From the NCBI GenBank assembly GCA_016280355.1, contig JAEEGO010000192.1, positions 1-32,983 on the forward strand: a stretch of DNA of 32,983 nt. Reading direction: 5' to 3'. How positions within the stretch are numbered: position 1 is the first letter of the stretch; every line of letters begins with the position of its first letter. The position numbers and the translations under genes were made by a program. This document shows, piece after piece, positions 6,311-14,716 of the stretch. Under the pieces are notes generated by a model that did no database searches, was not told the DNA's origin, and saw only the letters and a list, made by a program, of their open reading frames with translations. The stretch comes from Lachnospiraceae bacterium (GTDB lineage: Bacteria; Bacillota; Clostridia; Lachnospirales; Lachnospiraceae).

Positions 6311-7537
6311 ATGAGAAGAAAGATTCTTGAAGCAAGGCTGGCAAAGCTCATCCAGAGACAGGAAGAACTCAAAAAGAGGGCTGAGGGCTCACAGAGCGTT
6401 GACGAGCTCAGGGACATACAGACAAGGCTCGCAGAGATAGCCGATGATATTGCGGACACACGCAATGAGATAGAGGCACTCGATGCGGAGAAGAGGGACG
6501 GTTTTGATCCCGCAAAGGCTATGAAGACAGGCACACCCGAAAACAGGGGCGCAGATGATAAATATGCATCACTTGAATACAGACGGGCATTCAAGGCGTA
6601 TGTACAGGCAGGTATCTCCATTCCTGCGGAATACCGTTCGGGCGGCGATGCAGGTGTTACATCCACCACCGATCTGGGTGCTATCATACCCACAACTGTG
6701 ATGAATGAATTCATCAAGTCTGCATCAAAGGTATACGGACAGGTATACAGCAAGGTCAGAAAGATCAACATCAAGGGCGGCGTTAAGTTCCCCATCAGTG
6801 ACCTCAAGGCCAAGTTCAAGTGGATCACGGAAAGCACTGTATCACCCAGACAGGAAGCAGGAAACATCAGCGATTATGTTGAGTTCTCCTACAATATCGG
6901 TGAGATAAGAGTTGCTCAGACACTGCTTTCCTCTATCGTGGCACTCGATGCGTTTGAGAGTGAAGTTGTGAAGATCATGACAGAGGCATACGTTGAGGCG
7001 ATGGACAAGTCCATCATCAGCGGTACCGGCAACGGTCAGCCCCTCGGTATCGTGAATGATCCGAAAGTTACAAATGTTGTCACTATGAGCGGCGGCGATC
7101 TATCCGACTGGAAAAAGTGGAGAACAAAGCTGTTTGCGAATGTTCCTCTTTCAAAGAGAGGTCAGGGCGAGTTCCTTTTCACATCATCCACCGTGGAAAG
7201 CTATCTGCTCACAATGCAGGACAGCGTGGGCAGGCCTATATTCCGCGAGGCAACGGAGCTCACAGTCAATGACAGCAACGTTGCAGGAAAGTTCTTCGGG
7301 CGCGAGGTAACACTTGTTGAGCCTGATGTAATCGCAGATGCGGGAACAGCAAGCCCCGGCGATGTCATCGGTATTTACTGGGTTCCATCCGATTACTGCA
7401 TTAATTCACAGATGCGGTTCAGTATGAAGAGATATTTTGATGAAGACAAGAATGAGTGGGTAAACAAGCTCATCGTCATCGCAGACGGCAAGATACTCGA
7501 TCCTGCAGGATGCTGGCTCATCAAGAAGGGTTCATGA
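6311..7537 (+). CDS. Major capsid protein (HK97 family)
   Basis: This 408-residue protein has a charged coiled-coil N terminus (about residues 1-75, rich in E, K and R), which is the delta domain acting as built-in scaffold and removed by the protease. The mature HK97-fold region follows, with IIPTTVMNEFIKSASKVYG, the E-loop and spine-helix segment (WITESTVSPRQEAGNISDYV), the helix VEAMDKSIISGTGNGQPLGI and a C-terminal strand with FSMKRYFDEDKNEWV. Start ATG follows GGGAGGC. The typical 385-420 residue length is kept. No separate scaffold gene is seen, in keeping with the delta-domain strategy. Confidence 0.95.
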   Translation: MRRKILEARLAKLIQRQEELKKRAEGSQSVDELRDIQTRLAEIADDIADTRNEIEALDAEKRDGFDPAKAMKTGTPENRGADDKYASLEYRRAFKAYVQAGISIPAEYRSGGDAGVTSTTDLGAIIPTTVMNEFIKSASKVYGQVYSKVRKINIKGGVKFPISDLKAKFKWITESTVSPRQEAGNISDYVEFSYNIGEIRVAQTLLSSIVALDAFESEVVKIMTEAYVEAMDKSIISGTGNGQPLGIVNDPKVTNVVTMSGGDLSDWKKWRTKLFANVPLSKRGQGEFLFTSSTVESYLLTMQDSVGRPIFREATELTVNDSNVAGKFFGREVTLVEPDVIADAGTASPGDVIGIYWVPSDYCINSQMRFSMKRYFDEDKNEWVNKLIVIADGKILDPAGCWLIKKGS

Positions 7538-7580
7538 TCATATTAGTTAGTAGTTGTTAGTTATCAGTTATAAGGTTTTT

Positions 7581-7600
7581 AGCTGCTTGTAAAAGCAGTT
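7581..7600. other. Hairpin in the gap after the capsid gene
   Basis: The 97-base gap between capsid and the next gene holds a GNRA-capped hairpin (CTGCTT, loop GTAA, AAGCAG, with two outer pairs including one wobble). It also holds AGTTGTTAGTTATCAGTT-like sequence on the left, loosely inverted on the right (TTGACTATCGGCTGACAACT). There is no T-run, so it is not a standard terminator. It may be an mRNA processing or stability element allowing high capsid expression. Confidence 0.4.
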
Positions 7601-7634
7601 GACTATCGGCTGACAACTAAAAAGAGGTGTTTAT

Positions 7635-7880
7635 ATGGCACGATTGACAACTACCGAGGCACTGAAGGATCTTTTCACTGCCTTCGGCGGAAATGCTTCG
7701 ACTGTTGCAGACCTTGTGACGGATTCGGAGATAATAAAGGCTCTTGCAAATCACATAGCAGCGGGAGGCGCTGCGGAGCTGCCTTCCGTAAGCTCCCCGG
7801 GAGATGACGGGAAGGTGCTCACTGTGGTAGACGGTGCGTGGGCGGCTGCGGCTCTGCCTGCGGATAATACAGAAACATAA
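7635..7880 (+). CDS. Small structural protein, head fibre/decoration-like
   Basis: This 81-residue protein has an N-terminal helical region (TTTEALKDLFTAFGG) and a C-terminal segment, LPSVSSPGDDGKVLTVVDGAWAAAAL. The pattern P-S/A-V-x(4-5)-D-G/N-G-K-V-L-x-V-V-x-G-x-W-A recurs in phage head fibres and other virion decoration proteins of Firmicutes phages. The location after the capsid gene supports a capsid-surface role. AGAGGTG precedes the ATG. Assignment rests on motif and position only. Confidence 0.65.
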   Translation: MARLTTTEALKDLFTAFGGNASTVADLVTDSEIIKALANHIAAGGAAELPSVSSPGDDGKVLTVVDGAWAAAALPADNTET

Positions 7881-7897
7881 TGATGAGGTGAACAGAT

Positions 7898-8272
7898 ATG
7901 ATTAACAATGACAGGATCGTTCCCGTAACAAGAACAGACCTTCTTTCACTTTATGCGGCTATGCTCACAGCAGCAAGCATTACGATCACAAAGCTGGCAG
8001 CAACAGCACCTGCTGAGTTCGATGTGAAGTCCGCAGCAACGGCACTCATCGCCGATGAGCCTGTGAAAACACTCGACATCGATGCAACCGCAAGCTCTAT
8101 CAGCTCCGCTACCATATACTTTATGGCTGCAGAGGATTTCAAGGGCTTCTCTATTGACGGCACGGCTATCGAGTTTGCCGAAGGCAGCGTTGACATCGTG
8201 AACGGTTCGGGTGATCTTTACAAGGCTGTGCTCGCAACGGGCGCTGTGACCGTCACAAAGGTAGGTCTTTAA
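7898..8272 (+). CDS. Hypothetical head-associated protein
   Basis: This 124-residue protein is rich in Ala, Ser, Thr and Ile, with alternating beta-strand segments (TLDIDATASSISSATIYFMAAEDFKGFSIDG in two parts) and almost no Cys or Trp. The predicted beta-sandwich character and position between the head-fibre-like gene and the connectors suggest a capsid decoration protein. No family is recognised. Ribosome site GATGAGGTGAACAG is well placed. Confidence 0.65.
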   Translation: MINNDRIVPVTRTDLLSLYAAMLTAASITITKLAATAPAEFDVKSAATALIADEPVKTLDIDATASSISSATIYFMAAEDFKGFSIDGTAIEFAEGSVDIVNGSGDLYKAVLATGAVTVTKVGL

Positions 8273-8301
8273 ATATCCGCTGCAGAAAAGAGGTCATGGG
8301 C

Positions 8302-8541
8302 ATGGTAACACTAAGCGATGTGAAGGCAGGGCTTTGTATCACGGACAACTATCGTGATGCAGAACTCCAGATGTACTTCGATGATGTGATGGATACGCTC
8401 AGGGGAGCAGGAGTTCCCGAGAGCAGGATCACAAAGGGCGTTGTGGTTGTCGGTGTCCGTGACCTTTTTTACGGCAGCGAGGGAACTACAAAATTCTCTG
8501 ATTACTTCATGAAGAAAGCGGCACAGCTGGCACTGAGGTGA
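8302..8541 (+). CDS. Head-tail connector (gp6-like adaptor)
   Basis: This 79-residue helical protein contains the adaptor layout VTLSDVKAGLCITDNYRDAELQMYFDDVMDTL, then a mostly helical remainder ending QLALR. It resembles HK97 gp6-type DNA-packaging/connector proteins that form a ring below the portal. The start at 8302 is preferred to 8296 because GAGG ends 8 bases before it and only 2 bases before the other. It lies at the usual place after the capsid genes. Confidence 0.75.
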   Translation: MVTLSDVKAGLCITDNYRDAELQMYFDDVMDTLRGAGVPESRITKGVVVVGVRDLFYGSEGTTKFSDYFMKKAAQLALR

Positions 8542-8545
8542 TGAT

Positions 8546-8899
8546 ATGTTCAAGCCATCTCTCAATAATCTGATACCGCTTATCCTGCTGATACCCTCAT
8601 CGCCGAAGGGCAAGTCCTACGGTGTGGGAACAAAGACATATCCGGATGTATCAAAGGGTGTACTGTTCTACGGGACTTTCCGCACTTACGGCGGGACGGA
8701 GAGAAAAGACAACGGGGTGTACTCCATAGAGGATACTGCAGTGATACAGTGCGTATACCGCACGGACATCAAGGCGGACTGCCGCGTTGTGAATGCACAG
8801 ACGGGTGCTGTGTACGAGATCATCAGCGAGCCCGAAAACCTGAATATGCTGAATAAATATCTTCAATTCAAAGTGCGAAGAGTGAAGGGCGGTGTCTGA
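8546..8899 (+). CDS. Head closure/head-tail joining protein
   Basis: This 117-residue protein has a beta-rich pattern typical of phage head-tail joining proteins (gp16/SPP1-like, Phage_H_T_join): VLFYGTFRTYGGTE, then CRVVNAQTGAVYEIISEPENLNML, ending with strands KYLQFKVRRVKGG. Such proteins form the stopper ring that retains DNA after packaging. It starts 4 bases after the connector and abuts the next gene. Confidence 0.7.
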   Translation: MFKPSLNNLIPLILLIPSSPKGKSYGVGTKTYPDVSKGVLFYGTFRTYGGTERKDNGVYSIEDTAVIQCVYRTDIKADCRVVNAQTGAVYEIISEPENLNMLNKYLQFKVRRVKGGV

Positions 8900-9331
8900 A
8901 TGAGCACACGCGTTGAGCTCGACACTTCGGGCTTTATGAACAGCATGATGAAACAGCTGCAAGCCCTCGATGCGGATATCAAAAGCGTTACCGAGAAGGC
9001 ACTGAAAGAGACACACGCCATCATAACGGCTAAGGCGGAGGAAGCTGCACAGAACAGCAATCTGCCTGCGGGAGGCAAATACTCAACGGGAAAGATGCTG
9101 CAAAGCCTGTACAGGGACGGAAAGGTCGTATGGACGGGAACGGTTGCAGCCGTGGATGTGGGCTTTTCCATCAGAAACGGCGGTCTGCCCTCTTTATTCA
9201 TGATATACGGCACTCCGAAATACATGAAGAATCAGAAAATGTATGATGCGTTCAAGGGCAAAGCTACCCTTGACGAGGTGAGAACGGTACAGGAAGAGAT
9301 ATTCTATGATGAAGTGAGGCGGCTGAAATGA
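8900..9331 (+). CDS. HK97 gp10-like neck/tail joining protein
   Basis: This 143-residue protein is of the HK97 gp10 family. It begins with a helical N terminus (SGFMNSMMKQLQALDADIKSVTEKALKETH) that carries on through AEEAAQNSNLPAGGKYSTGKM. The central strand region has VDVGFSIRNGGLPSLFMIYGTP, where the GxxSIRNGGLPSLFMIYGT-type segment is the family signature. It would join the head connector to the tail terminator. It abuts the preceding gene and overlaps the next by an ATGA. Confidence 0.8.
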   Translation: MSTRVELDTSGFMNSMMKQLQALDADIKSVTEKALKETHAIITAKAEEAAQNSNLPAGGKYSTGKMLQSLYRDGKVVWTGTVAAVDVGFSIRNGGLPSLFMIYGTPKYMKNQKMYDAFKGKATLDEVRTVQEEIFYDEVRRLK

Positions 9332-9765
9332 AACAGGAGCTCATATCGGTGCTTGAAACATTCGGATATCCTGTGTATCTGCAGGGTTCGATGAATATAG
9401 ACGATGCGTATCCCGACAGCTTTTTCACGTTCTGGAACAACTCCTCCGATGAGACGGCTCACTATGATAACGATGCTTCCGCTTTTGTGTGGGACTTCGA
9501 TGTGAATTTCTATTCGAGCGATCCCGCACTTGTCAACACTGTTCCCGTGACCGCACGGAAGAGGCTGAAAGCTGCGGGGTTTATCGTAAGAGGCAAAGGA
9601 CACGATGTACTCAGTGATGAGATAACGCACACGGGGCGCGGCCTTGATGTATATTACAGAGAAGAAAATACACCGCCTGATCCTCCGGGACCCGAACCCG
9701 AACCATCACCGGAAGATGATGAGGATGAGAACGAGGAAACGGACGGAGACACAGCAAACAACTGA
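9328..9765 (+). CDS. Tail terminator/tail completion protein with acidic tail
   Basis: This 145-residue protein has an N-terminal domain of about 112 residues, with YPDSFFTFWNNSSDETAHYDN and RLKAAGFIVRGKGHDVLSDE, resembling the gp17/tail-terminator fold that caps the tail tube. Residues 113-145 form a Pro-rich then strongly acidic tail (PPDPPGPEPEPSPEDDEDEN). That tail looks disordered and may be involved in assembly. Start overlaps the previous stop (ATGA). Confidence 0.72.
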   Translation: MKQELISVLETFGYPVYLQGSMNIDDAYPDSFFTFWNNSSDETAHYDNDASAFVWDFDVNFYSSDPALVNTVPVTARKRLKAAGFIVRGKGHDVLSDEITHTGRGLDVYYREENTPPDPPGPEPEPSPEDDEDENEETDGDTANN

Positions 9766-9783
9766 TAAAATGAGGTGAATGAT

Positions 9784-10650
9784 ATGCTTAGTGCAGGACT
9801 TGGCGAGATAGTTGAATACAGAGGCGTTGAAGGTCTTGTTGCAGCGGAGGTCATTTGTGATGACAACTCCAGCGAGGCAGGACACGGTTATGTAACGGAC
9901 GATGTGTTCTCCATCGCAGGCGTAGCTACCATAGACAAGGCTACGGACAGCTCCAATGAGACACACTACTATGACAATATGCCTGCTGTCGTTATCAGCT
10001 CCACAGGCGCTGATACGATAACAGCAACGGTATCTGCCATTGATGTGGAGGTACTGGCAAAGATAACGGGACAGGATTATGATCCCAACACAGGCGCATA
10101 TATCGAGGGACAGAGAGATCTCAAATACTTTGCCCTGGGCTACAAGACAAAGAAGACCAACGGTGACGAGGTCTATGTATGGCGCTACAAGGGAACATTC
10201 GCAGTCCCCAACAGCACACACAACACAGAGGACAACTCCACGAGCGCCAACAATCAGCAGCTTGTATTCACGGGCATTTCCACCACTCACAAGTGGGATG
10301 CTACGGGCAAAGGCGCAAAGGCTATGAACCTTGACCTCGGAAAGGGCCTTGTATCTGAGGAAGTAAAGAACAGCTTCTTCACTACTGTTACGGATCCTGA
10401 TGACATCGTGGGCGTATCTGCTGAATATACCGTGTTTGCGGTAGAAGGTGAGGATACCACACTGACCATCAAGAAGGGTACTACCTCACAGACCACCATC
10501 ACAAACGGTGCTGTTGTTGACAGGGGTGAAACTCTCCAGATAAGCGTTACGGGCGGCACTCTCACAGTGAACGGTCAGCCCTTCACTTCGGGCAATACTA
10601 TGCTCGTATATGGTGATGTGAGAATAGTATCCACAAAGACGACCGAATAA
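9784..10650 (+). CDS. Major tail tube protein (phi13 family) with C-terminal Ig-like domain
   Basis: This 288-residue protein carries the N-terminal tube domain of phi13-type major tail proteins (GLGEIVEYRGVEGLVAAEV, then ITATVSAIDVEVLAKITG and LKYFALGYKTKKTNGDEVYVWRYKG, ending near KAMNLDLGKG). An additional C-terminal domain of about 80 residues, with VSAEYTVFAVEGEDTTLTIKK and LTVNGQPFTSGNT, is probably an Ig-like or decoration domain on the tail surface. The start at 9784 is chosen because GAGGTGA lies 6 bases upstream. Confidence 0.85.
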   Translation: MLSAGLGEIVEYRGVEGLVAAEVICDDNSSEAGHGYVTDDVFSIAGVATIDKATDSSNETHYYDNMPAVVISSTGADTITATVSAIDVEVLAKITGQDYDPNTGAYIEGQRDLKYFALGYKTKKTNGDEVYVWRYKGTFAVPNSTHNTEDNSTSANNQQLVFTGISTTHKWDATGKGAKAMNLDLGKGLVSEEVKNSFFTTVTDPDDIVGVSAEYTVFAVEGEDTTLTIKKGTTSQTTITNGAVVDRGETLQISVTGGTLTVNGQPFTSGNTMLVYGDVRIVSTKTTE

Positions 10651-10685
10651 ACAGATACACGGGGACAGGCAGCCGGCTTTTGCTT

Positions 10686-10720
10686 TCGGAGTGGGGTTTT
10701 CTCCTTTCGCCCTGCTCCGA
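10686..10720. other. Hairpin between tail tube and chaperone genes
   Basis: TCGGAG (10686-10691) pairs with CTCCGA (10715-10720), with a partial GGG/CCC extension inside. It sits in a 96-base gap that otherwise shows only the downstream ribosome site (AAGGAG). It could reduce transcription after the highly expressed tube gene, but it lacks a T-run. Confidence 0.4.
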
Positions 10721-10746
10721 TCACCCGTAAATGAAGGAGAACACAG

Positions 10747-11076
10747 ATGAAACTTGATATTTACAAAAATCATGAGATAGTGAAGACATATACGGCGGAT
10801 ACGATAAACATCACTTTCGGCGTTATGGAAGACTTTGCAAAGGCTGTCGATCTTGACAAGCTGACGAGCGGCAGTGACATGGAGATAATGGGAGCAGTCA
10901 TAAAGTTCGTGATGAGCAGTATGGACACGGTGAAAGACCTGCTCAAAGAGATCTTCGAGGGTATCACGGACGAGGATATAAGAGGGGCTGAGGTCTCCGA
11001 TATATGCGGAGTATTTGCCGATGTGGGCAGATACATGATAGATCAGCTTACTAAACACATACGCTCAAAAAACTGA
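10747..11076 (+). CDS. Tail assembly chaperone, short form (G)
   Basis: This 109-residue helical protein lies between the tail tube and tape measure genes, the constant place of the G chaperone in siphoviruses. It shows an N-terminal beta segment and then a TAC-like helical body (ITFGVMEDFAKAVDLDKL). Its stop follows directly after a canonical A AAA AAC slippery heptamer. A fraction of ribosomes should therefore shift -1 and make the longer GT form. The chaperone coats the tape measure protein until the tube polymerises. Confidence 0.85.
   Translation: MKLDIYKNHEIVKTYTADTINITFGVMEDFAKAVDLDKLTSGSDMEIMGAVIKFVMSSMDTVKDLLKEIFEGITDEDIRGAEVSDICGVFADVGRYMIDQLTKHIRSKN
11067..11073 (+). promoter_or_regulatory. 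-1 programmed frameshift site (A AAA AAC)
   Basis: The heptamer is in the zero frame as A|AAA|AAC, followed at once by the TGA stop of the G gene. After a one-base backward slip, reading continues in the -1 frame without a stop to 11294. The slip site, position and downstream frame all fit the conserved tail chaperone frameshift. A G-rich run (GGGGGG, six bases after the stop) lies downstream but I see no clear stimulating pseudoknot. Confidence 0.85.
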
Positions 11077-11294
11077 ATGAGGGGGGCACTACCGACCTCC
11101 CGATATATGAAGTGTTTTTCGAGCTGGAGATGAGCCTGTGTGACAGGTTCAAGGCATTCACGCCTCTGAGCCTGCGCAGGGAACGCGGCTGTGAGGTGCT
11201 GCTTTTGATAGAAAGGCTGGGTACATACAAGCCGCAGAAGGATGATAACACAAAGAAAATAATACGCCGTCCCGCAGGGGATGACTGGTTCTAA
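11073..11294 (+). CDS. Tail assembly chaperone frameshift extension (T part of GT)
   Basis: This frame has no good start of its own (only a GTG at 11112 without a ribosome site) and is read as a 73-residue extension after -1 slippage, giving a GT product of about 182 residues. The extension has a helical core, MSLCDRFKAFTPLSLRR, and ends in a basic then acidic region (KKIIRRPAGDDWF). In characterised phages the T domain recruits tail tube subunits to the G-coated tape measure. Confidence 0.82.
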   Translation: MNEGGTTDLPIYEVFFELEMSLCDRFKAFTPLSLRRERGCEVLLLIERLGTYKPQKDDNTKKIIRRPAGDDWF

Positions 11295-11308
11295 AAAGAG
11301 GTGAGATC

Positions 11309-14300
11309 ATGGCAGACGATATTACCAGTAAATTTAAAATTGATATATCGGATCTGAAAAAAAATCTTGCCGATGCCAACAAGCAGATAAAGCTGGCGAA
11401 CGCTACGTTCAAAGCCGAGACTGCGGGTATGACGGACTGGTCAAAGTCTGCGGACGGCGTTTCGTCTAAGATAAAGGCACTTTCCACCACTCTCGATGCT
11501 CAGAGGAGCAAGCTCGACAGCTACAAGCAGCAGCTTGAACGACAGCAGTCGGCATATGATGAGAACGGGAAACGGGCAGAGGAGCTGAAAAAGAAGCTCG
11601 CAGAGCTGACAGCCCAGGGCGTGGATCCTGCCTCAAAAGAGTTCAAGGCTTATCAGTCAGAACTTTCGGCTGTGGAAAAAGCTCAGGAGCAGGGACAGAA
11701 CGCCATTGACGGGCTGAAAGTATCCATTCTCAATCAGGAGGCTGCTGTAAAATCCACCGAAAAGGAGATAAACACCTATTCGGGAACGCTCGAAGAGCTG
11801 AAAACGGCAGAGGAAGAGGCTGCAAAAGAGGCTGAACGCTCACAGTCGGCATACGGGCAGCTGAAAAACACGATAGAGCAGCAGGAAACAGCGCTCACAG
11901 GCTTAAAAGATGAGTATGCTCAGGTCGTAGTTGCAGAGGGTGAAAACTCGGCGGCTGCGCAGGAGCTGGCAGCTCAGATAAGTTCGCTTTCGGGAGCACT
12001 GAGCGACAACAAGGCAAAGCTTGACAGTGCGGACGGTGCTGCGGATAAGTTCGACAATACCCTCGGCGATGTGAAGGATAACGCGGAAAGTGCGGGAGAC
12101 GGCTTTTCCGTGATGAAGGGCGCACTTGCAGACCTGGTATCCACTGCGATACAGGCTGCGGTATCGGCGCTCAAGGATATGGCTGCGGCGGCTTATGAGG
12201 CGTGGGAGGCATACGACAGCGGCGCGGATATCATAAAAAGCTTCACAGGGGCATCGGGTGAGGCAGCAGATGAGCTGATAGACGTATACGAGGATGTGGC
12301 TCGCAGCGTAAAGGGCAGCTTTGATGACATAGGCACGGCTGTAGGTGAGGTGAACACACGTTTCGGAGCTACAGGCGATGAACTCAATGCGCTGTCAACG
12401 CAGTTCCTGAAATTTGCGGAGCTGAACGGGACGGATGTAAAATCATCGATAGACAGCGTTCAGTCTGCTATGACGGCGTTCGGGCTCGGTACCGAGGATA
12501 CGGCTGCATTCCTTGACACGCTGAACAAGGCAGGACAGGACACAGGTGCATCGGTGACATCACTGACAAATGCACTGAAAACAAACGCTCCTGCGCTCCT
12601 TGAAATGGGATACAGTGCATCCGACAGTGCGCTGCTTTTAGCTGAGCTCGACAAGAACGGTGTTGATGTATCCGCAACTCTCAGCGGCATGAAAAAAGCG
12701 CTTACCAATGCCGCAAAAGAGGGTAAGCCCCTGACGGAAGCTATGAGCGAGATGGAGGATGCCATTAAGGGGGCACAGACCTCCACAGAGGCTATCACCA
12801 TCGCCTCGGAGCTGTTCGGAAACAAGGCGGGAGCTGCCATTGCGGGAGCTGTGAGAGACGGCAGGCTTTCTTTTGAGGCGATGGGGACATCGGTCAATGA
12901 CTTTGCCGGGAATCTTGACAGCACCTATGACAGCATACTGAGCGCGAATGATATGCTCGACCTTGCGGTGCAGAATGTCAAGCTCGATGTGGCTGAGATG
13001 GTCGATGAGTTCCTGCAGGTCAATTCGGGGGCGATCTCCGAGGCCTTCGAGGGGCTTACATCGACCGTTCTCCCCGCATTCAAGGCACTGATAAGCGGGG
13101 CTGACGGAGCTGAGGCGGCTGTCGGTGAGGCTGTGGGCGGTATTGTGACGAAGATAGTCACAAAGTTTACAGAGGGACTTCCGCAAATAATGAAGGTCGG
13201 GACGACTATCATCGGCAGTCTTATAAAGGGACTGGCGGCTGCACTGCCTGATGTGATAAAAACAGTCGCTCAGACACTCAGAGAAGTGCTGGGTACTCTC
13301 GGAGAGCTGCTGCCTGAGATAGTGAGCACGATCATCGGCATCGTTCCCGACATCGTGAACGCACTGTTAGGTGCTGCGCCTGAGCTGTTTGAAGGGGCTG
13401 TGGCATTCTTCAAGGCCATCATCGAAGCTATTCCCGAGCTGATGAAGCAGCTTTCAACGGCTATCCCCGAAATGATAAGGTCTATTTCCGATTTTCTCAT
13501 TGATGGGATACCGACACTCATCGGCGGGGCGATAACGCTCTTTGAGGCGCTTGTTGAGGCTATTCCCACAGTTATACCCATCTACGGGGAATATATCCCC
13601 GACCTGGTCGAGGCTATCGCTCAGATGCTGGTGGACAACACGCCTGTGCTGCTTGAAGGTGCGGTGAAGCTGTTCGGTGCGATAGTAAAGGCTATCCCGA
13701 AGATAACGGTAGACCTTGCAAGAGCTCTCGCAGATGTGGTGAATGTGATCATCACGAAGCTGTCCGAGCCTGTGATGAATGTGTTTTCCGACCTGAAGGG
13801 CACACTGTCGGAGACATGGGGCGGTATCGCAGTATGGGTATACGACAACATGATACAGCCCATCAAGGATGCGGTATCCGAGATGTGGGACGGACTTCTG
13901 ACAGGCGCGACAGCTGCATGGGACAGTGTGAAAAAAGTATTTGCGACTGTTGCTGAGTTCTTCGGGACTATTTTCGGCGATGCGTGGAGCAAGGTAAAGG
14001 ATATCTTCAACACGGGCGGACGTATCTTTGAGGGCATAAAAGAGGGTATCACAGCGGCGTTCAAGGCGATAGTCAATGCACTGATAGAGGGTATCAACAA
14101 CGTTGTGAGCGTACCGTTTGATACGATAAACGGGCTGCTGAACAAGATACGGGCTACGGATGTCCTGGGCATAAAGCCTTTTGAAAGCCTGTGGGGCGAA
14201 AATCCGCTGAAAGTTCCACAGATACCGCTGCTTGCACGGGGCGGCATACTCTCCCGGGGACAGATAGGCCTCCTCGAAGGTACAGGAGCTGAGGCAGTCG

Positions 14301-14716
14301 TGCCTCTTGAGAATAACAAGGCATGGATAAAGGCCGTTGCTGATCAGATGTATACTCAGGTGAAGATGAGCGGCGTTCTGAGGAATGCCGAAGTGAATGC
14401 TCTCGGCGATACTGTGGCAGATATGACAGCCATCATAAACGGCATGGAGAGCCTTGAACAGAGAATGACAGAGATGAGCGGTACGGTCAGTGCTCTTGCT
14501 GCTGTCATGGAGAAGGCATCTGCCGGGACACTGTCGGAAATCTCGGGATTCCGCAGTGATGTGGCAGCACAGAGCAATGCTATCGTGGGTGAGATAGACA
14601 CGATACGGACAGGCGGTGTACCTATCGCAAACAGAGCGGCATTCATGCAGAGCGTTTCGGACGGCATTGACGATATCCTCGGTGCTAAGGCGGCAAGGAG
14701 GTTGAGGGGGAATTGA
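11309..14716 (+). CDS. Tail tape measure protein (TP901 type)
   Basis: This 1135-residue protein sets tail length. Residues 1-270 are a long coiled coil rich in A, E, K and Q. Residues about 285-570 match the TP901-type core (GASGEAADELIDVYEDVARS, LKTNAPALLEMGYSASDSALLLA, ELFGNKAGAAIAGAV). Residues about 590-840 hold repeated hydrophobic segments (for example LPDVIKTVAQTLREVLGTL), likely membrane-inserting on ejection. The C terminus has LARGGILSRGQIGLLEGTGA, a widespread tape-measure ending. At roughly 0.15 nm per residue the tail would be about 170 nm long (inference). Confidence 0.95.
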   Translation: MADDITSKFKIDISDLKKNLADANKQIKLANATFKAETAGMTDWSKSADGVSSKIKALSTTLDAQRSKLDSYKQQLERQQSAYDENGKRAEELKKKLAELTAQGVDPASKEFKAYQSELSAVEKAQEQGQNAIDGLKVSILNQEAAVKSTEKEINTYSGTLEELKTAEEEAAKEAERSQSAYGQLKNTIEQQETALTGLKDEYAQVVVAEGENSAAAQELAAQISSLSGALSDNKAKLDSADGAADKFDNTLGDVKDNAESAGDGFSVMKGALADLVSTAIQAAVSALKDMAAAAYEAWEAYDSGADIIKSFTGASGEAADELIDVYEDVARSVKGSFDDIGTAVGEVNTRFGATGDELNALSTQFLKFAELNGTDVKSSIDSVQSAMTAFGLGTEDTAAFLDTLNKAGQDTGASVTSLTNALKTNAPALLEMGYSASDSALLLAELDKNGVDVSATLSGMKKALTNAAKEGKPLTEAMSEMEDAIKGAQTSTEAITIASELFGNKAGAAIAGAVRDGRLSFEAMGTSVNDFAGNLDSTYDSILSANDMLDLAVQNVKLDVAEMVDEFLQVNSGAISEAFEGLTSTVLPAFKALISGADGAEAAVGEAVGGIVTKIVTKFTEGLPQIMKVGTTIIGSLIKGLAAALPDVIKTVAQTLREVLGTLGELLPEIVSTIIGIVPDIVNALLGAAPELFEGAVAFFKAIIEAIPELMKQLSTAIPEMIRSISDFLIDGIPTLIGGAITLFEALVEAIPTVIPIYGEYIPDLVEAIAQMLVDNTPVLLEGAVKLFGAIVKAIPKITVDLARALADVVNVIITKLSEPVMNVFSDLKGTLSETWGGIAVWVYDNMIQPIKDAVSEMWDGLLTGATAAWDSVKKVFATVAEFFGTIFGDAWSKVKDIFNTGGRIFEGIKEGITAAFKAIVNALIEGINNVVSVPFDTINGLLNKIRATDVLGIKPFESLWGENPLKVPQIPLLARGGILSRGQIGLLEGTGAEAVVPLENNKAWIKAVADQMYTQVKMSGVLRNAEVNALGDTVADMTAIINGMESLEQRMTEMSGTVSALAAVMEKASAGTLSEISGFRSDVAAQSNAIVGEIDTIRTGGVPIANRAAFMQSVSDGIDDILGAKAARRLRGN

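Noticed and set aside
6070-6867. 265-codon leftward frame across protease and capsid genes
   Set aside because: Antisense shadow with low-complexity Ser/Leu composition and no start signal.
7538-7634. Terminator after the capsid gene
   Set aside because: The GTAA-capped hairpin has no T-run on either strand.
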